A DNA stretch of 39,209 bases from a virus. Position 1 is the first letter of the stretch, and each line of letters starts with the position of its first letter. Shown here in pieces: positions 37,635 to 39,209 of the stretch. Below the pieces are notes generated by a model. That model had not been told where the DNA came from, made no database searches, and was given only the letters and a program-made list of their open reading frames with translations. The position numbers were made by a program, and so were the translations under genes. The stretch is taken from positions 1-39,209 of the IMG/VR virus record IMGVR_UViG_3300025309_000028. One strand, given 5' to 3'.

Positions 37635-38126
37635 ATGACGACTAAAATTGTTTTTTTGTTTGACGAAAGCGGCGAGTCCCGCGGGCCTTATGAGGCGCAG
37701 GAGTCGCCATTGGAACGAGGCGAATTTCTAACTCCTGTTCTGTCGACAGATATTTCTCCTCCAGTGACCGGCGAAGCCGAAGCTGCGGTATTCAGTCAGG
37801 GCGGGTGGTCGGTCGTTCCCGATCTGCGTGGGCGGACCTATTTCGACGCGGCCGGCCGTGCGGTGGTGATCGATGCCCTCGGTGCAGTGCCTGCTGGCCT
37901 GACTGCTGAGCCACCGCCGCCGTCGACAGACCTGCTGGCCGCATCGGTGCGCGCGCAGCGCGCAGCGCTGCTCGCGACCTGCGACTGGACTGTGCTGCCC
38001 GATGCGCCGCTCACTGCCGAACAGGTGCTCGCCTGGAAGGCGTACCGCCAAGGCCTGCGCGACATCACATCGCATGCCGGATTCCCGCTGCTGATCGAGT
38101 GGCCGGCGGTGCCGGCCGCAGCATAA
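37635..38126 (+). CDS. Tail fibre assembly chaperone-like protein
   Basis: The 163-residue protein has a variable N-terminal part (about 1-95) and a C-terminal helical domain (SVRAQRAALLATCDWTVLPD, LTAEQVLAWKAYRQGLRDIT), the Phage_tail_APC type often encoded behind fibres. It may help fibre folding or remain attached to it. It is 8 bp behind the collar-domain gene and is the last intact phage gene. Confidence 0.82.
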   Translation: MTTKIVFLFDESGESRGPYEAQESPLERGEFLTPVLSTDISPPVTGEAEAAVFSQGGWSVVPDLRGRTYFDAAGRAVVIDALGAVPAGLTAEPPPPSTDLLAASVRAQRAALLATCDWTVLPDAPLTAEQVLAWKAYRQGLRDITSHAGFPLLIEWPAVPAAA

Positions 38127-38281
38127 ATTAGAAGAGAGGGCGGCCGCTGCCATGCGTCAACATGACATCGGCCACCTTAACCCACAGAATGCACCTGTGA
38201 GCCAAAGCCAAGGCCCCCTGCCATGACGTCACGGCGGGACGAAGCCTAGCGGATTTTTTAACGGTACGAAAGGGCTCACCG
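38127..38281 (+). other. Spacer before the methylase, possible remnant of a com-like gene
   Basis: Only a 24-codon frame (ATG 38152, TGA 38224-38226; MRQHDIGHLNPQNAPVSQSQ...) is present. Mu has the small zinc-finger gene com here, and GHLN could be the remains of its 'C..LN' end, but no cysteines survive. ACGAAGCCT at 38239-38247 partly resembles the late motif, 43 bp before the next ATG, so a weak or decayed fourth late promoter is possible. Confidence 0.3.
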
Positions 38282-38991
38282 ATGCAAAACGCACAACCGA
38301 TCATCCCCTGGCTGGGAGGCAAGCGCAGACTGGCCGACCGCCTGATCCCCCTGTTTCCCCGGCACGAGTGCTATGTAGAGGTGTTCTGCGGCGGTGCCGC
38401 GATCTACTTCCTGCGTCCGCAGCCGGCTCCAGTCGAGGTGCTGAACGATATTAACGGCGAGCTGGTAAACCTGTACCGGGTCGTCACCCACCACCTCGAG
38501 GAGTTCGTTCACCAGTTCAAATGGGCGCTGAGCAGTCGCAAGATATTCGAGTGGCAGCAGATGACCCGCCCGGAAACGCTGACAGATATCCAGCGCGCGG
38601 CGCGCTTCTTCTATCTCCAGCAGCACGCCTTTGGCGGTAAAGTCTACTCCGGATCGAGGAGAATCTCTCCGCCGCCCATCTGCGTCTGGCTGCTATGACC
38701 GCGAGCACACCTTCTTCTACTGCGACCCACCCTATTGGATTGGTGGAGGGCTACGGCGTCCCCTTCGGATTCGAGCAGTACGAGCAGATGGCTGACACGA
38801 TGCGGACGTGCAAGGGAAAGATGATGGTCAGCATCAACGACCACCCCGACATCCGTCGCGCCTTCGACGGCTTGATCATGCACGACCTCGGTATCAAATA
38901 CAGCGTAGCTAACGCCCACAGCAAGCCCACCGAAAGCCGCGAACTGGTGATCACGAACTATGAACCTGGGGTGATGGGTGGGCTGTTCTAA
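38282..38991 (+). pseudogene. DNA adenine methylase (D12 class), broken by several frame changes
   Basis: The first frame has IIPWLGGKRRLADRLIPLFP (the SAM-binding region), YVEVFCGGAAIYFLRP and VLNDINGELVNLYRV, typical of Dam-like enzymes, and stops at 38698. Family sequence then continues in other frames: LRIEENLSAAHLRLA from 38647, YDREHTFFYCDPPYW from 38694 (the DPPY catalytic motif), and EGYGVPFGFEQYEQMADTMR from 38746 to the stop at 38991. About 15 residues appear lost at each of the first two joints. It was the phage's DNA-modification gene, at the position of mom in Mu. Confidence 0.87.
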
Positions 38992-39064
38992 CGGATTGGT
39001 GCTGCGGCATGTTAAATTCGCAGTATGTTCGTTGTGGATTTAACGGGAACCGGAGTTTTCTCTT

Positions 39065-39111
39065 GTGCCAAATCGCGCGCAAATCAGTGCCAAATCGCGC
39101 GCAAACTTACA
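39065..39111. promoter_or_regulatory. Right-end transposase sites R2 and R1 and phage terminus
   Basis: GTGCCAAATCGCGCGCAAA occurs at 39065-39083 and 39087-39105, 22 bp apart. This is the same periodicity as R2 and R1 of Mu. The inner sequence is the complement of the left-end motif. The terminal ACA is at 39109-39111, 15 bp beyond the R1 decamer, as at the left. Confidence 0.82.
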
Positions 39112-39209
39112 TCAGGTTTTTTGCTTCCTGCAGATGGTCCGGTGCCAGGTGCGCATAACGCATCGTCATCGTCAGGCTGCTGTGTCCGAGGATCCGTTGC
39201 AGCACCAGA
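39107..39209 (-). pseudogene. Tyrosine recombinase (integrase), body fragment, cut by the prophage (partial)
   Basis: Read leftward from the window edge: LVLQRILGHSSLTMTMRYAH, then LAPDHLQEAKNLM and stop. LGHSS...T.RYAHL contains the last His and the Tyr nucleophile of the tyrosine recombinase active site. The final Met and the stop come from the phage end (39107-39112). The missing C-terminal 30 or so residues lie at 112-208. The gene extends beyond the window. It belonged to an older element integrated at the tRNA. Confidence 0.9.

Larger units (their letters stand above)
209..39111. mobile_element. Mu-like transposable prophage, about 38.9 kb
   Basis: The left end begins TGTGGGGGAGTG and the right end closes with ACTTACA. 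In both, a copy of GATTTGGCAC (inverted on the right) begins exactly 15 bp from the terminal TGT/ACA, which fixes the ends by symmetry. The content and order are those of Mu: repressor, ner, A, B, gam, gemA, mor, lysis, terminase, portal, MuF, gpG, protease/scaffold, capsid, gp36-gp48 tail genes, fibres and a terminal modification gene. The flanking pentamers are TCAAC (204-208) and TCAGG (39112-39116), only 3 of 5 identical, so the target duplication is imperfect. Most genes look intact; the methylase is not. Confidence 0.93.

Noticed and set aside
39112-39116. A clean 5-bp target duplication
   Set aside because: TCAGG and TCAAC (204-208) agree in three of five bases only; reported as imperfect, not as proof.

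Overview
This window holds one nearly complete Mu-like transposable prophage of about 38.9 kb (positions 209-39111) in a GC-rich proteobacterial chromosome. The host looks betaproteobacterial. The first 70 bases encode the C-terminus of the primary sigma factor RpoD (ending in a LRHPSRSEKLKSFLDS-type sequence), followed by a CAU-anticodon tRNA. The prophage ends show transposase-site arrays in inverted orientation. The order of genes follows Mu and its relatives: repressor and ner, transposase A and B, semi-early genes, gam, gemA, mor, lysis, terminase, portal, head, contractile tail, baseplate, fibres and a terminal DNA-modification gene.

The insertion site is itself of interest. The C-terminus of a tyrosine recombinase lies at 112-208 (minus strand), ends inside the tRNA gene and is in frame with the body of the same recombinase at 39112-39209 (minus strand). 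The Mu-like phage therefore jumped into the integrase gene of an older tRNA-integrated element that continues to the right of the window.

Layout: 1-155 rpoD end and tRNA; 112-208 integrase tail; 209-440 left phage end with a 69-bp tandem duplication and several transposase-type sites; 452-1684 a leftward lysogeny operon (CI-like repressor, a small protein, a 2-TM SLATT-like membrane protein); 1685-1872 divergent operator/promoter region; 1873-5891 early operon (ner, small genes, transposase A, target/ATPase B); 5891-10435 a tightly coupled chain of small semi-early genes including gam, gemA and the Mor-type activator; 10496-10969 a leftward gene of unknown function; 10970-11282 a structured leader with features of a C4 antisense RNA, upstream of the Rha-family gene; 12240-20580 late module 1 (lysis, TraR-like protein, terminase, portal, MuF, gpG); 20805-30094 late module 2 (protease/scaffold, capsid, tail sheath, tube, chaperone with a -1 frameshift, tape measure); 30104-38126 late module 3 (tail hub, baseplate, fibres); 38282-38991 a decayed adenine methylase; 39065-39111 right phage end.

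The three late modules each begin with the same element (consensus GAAGCSYTTCAGTATCGC) placed 52-53 bp before a start codon. These are probably the late promoters driven by the single Mor-family activator. The least expected features are an internal copy of the phage-end motif over the promoter of the C4-like RNA, a tRNA-like fold directly behind a MuF protein with a probable C-terminal nuclease domain, several host-type palindromic repeats inside phage genes, and the SLATT-like gene in the lysogeny operon. All family assignments come from reading the protein sequences; no database search was possible.
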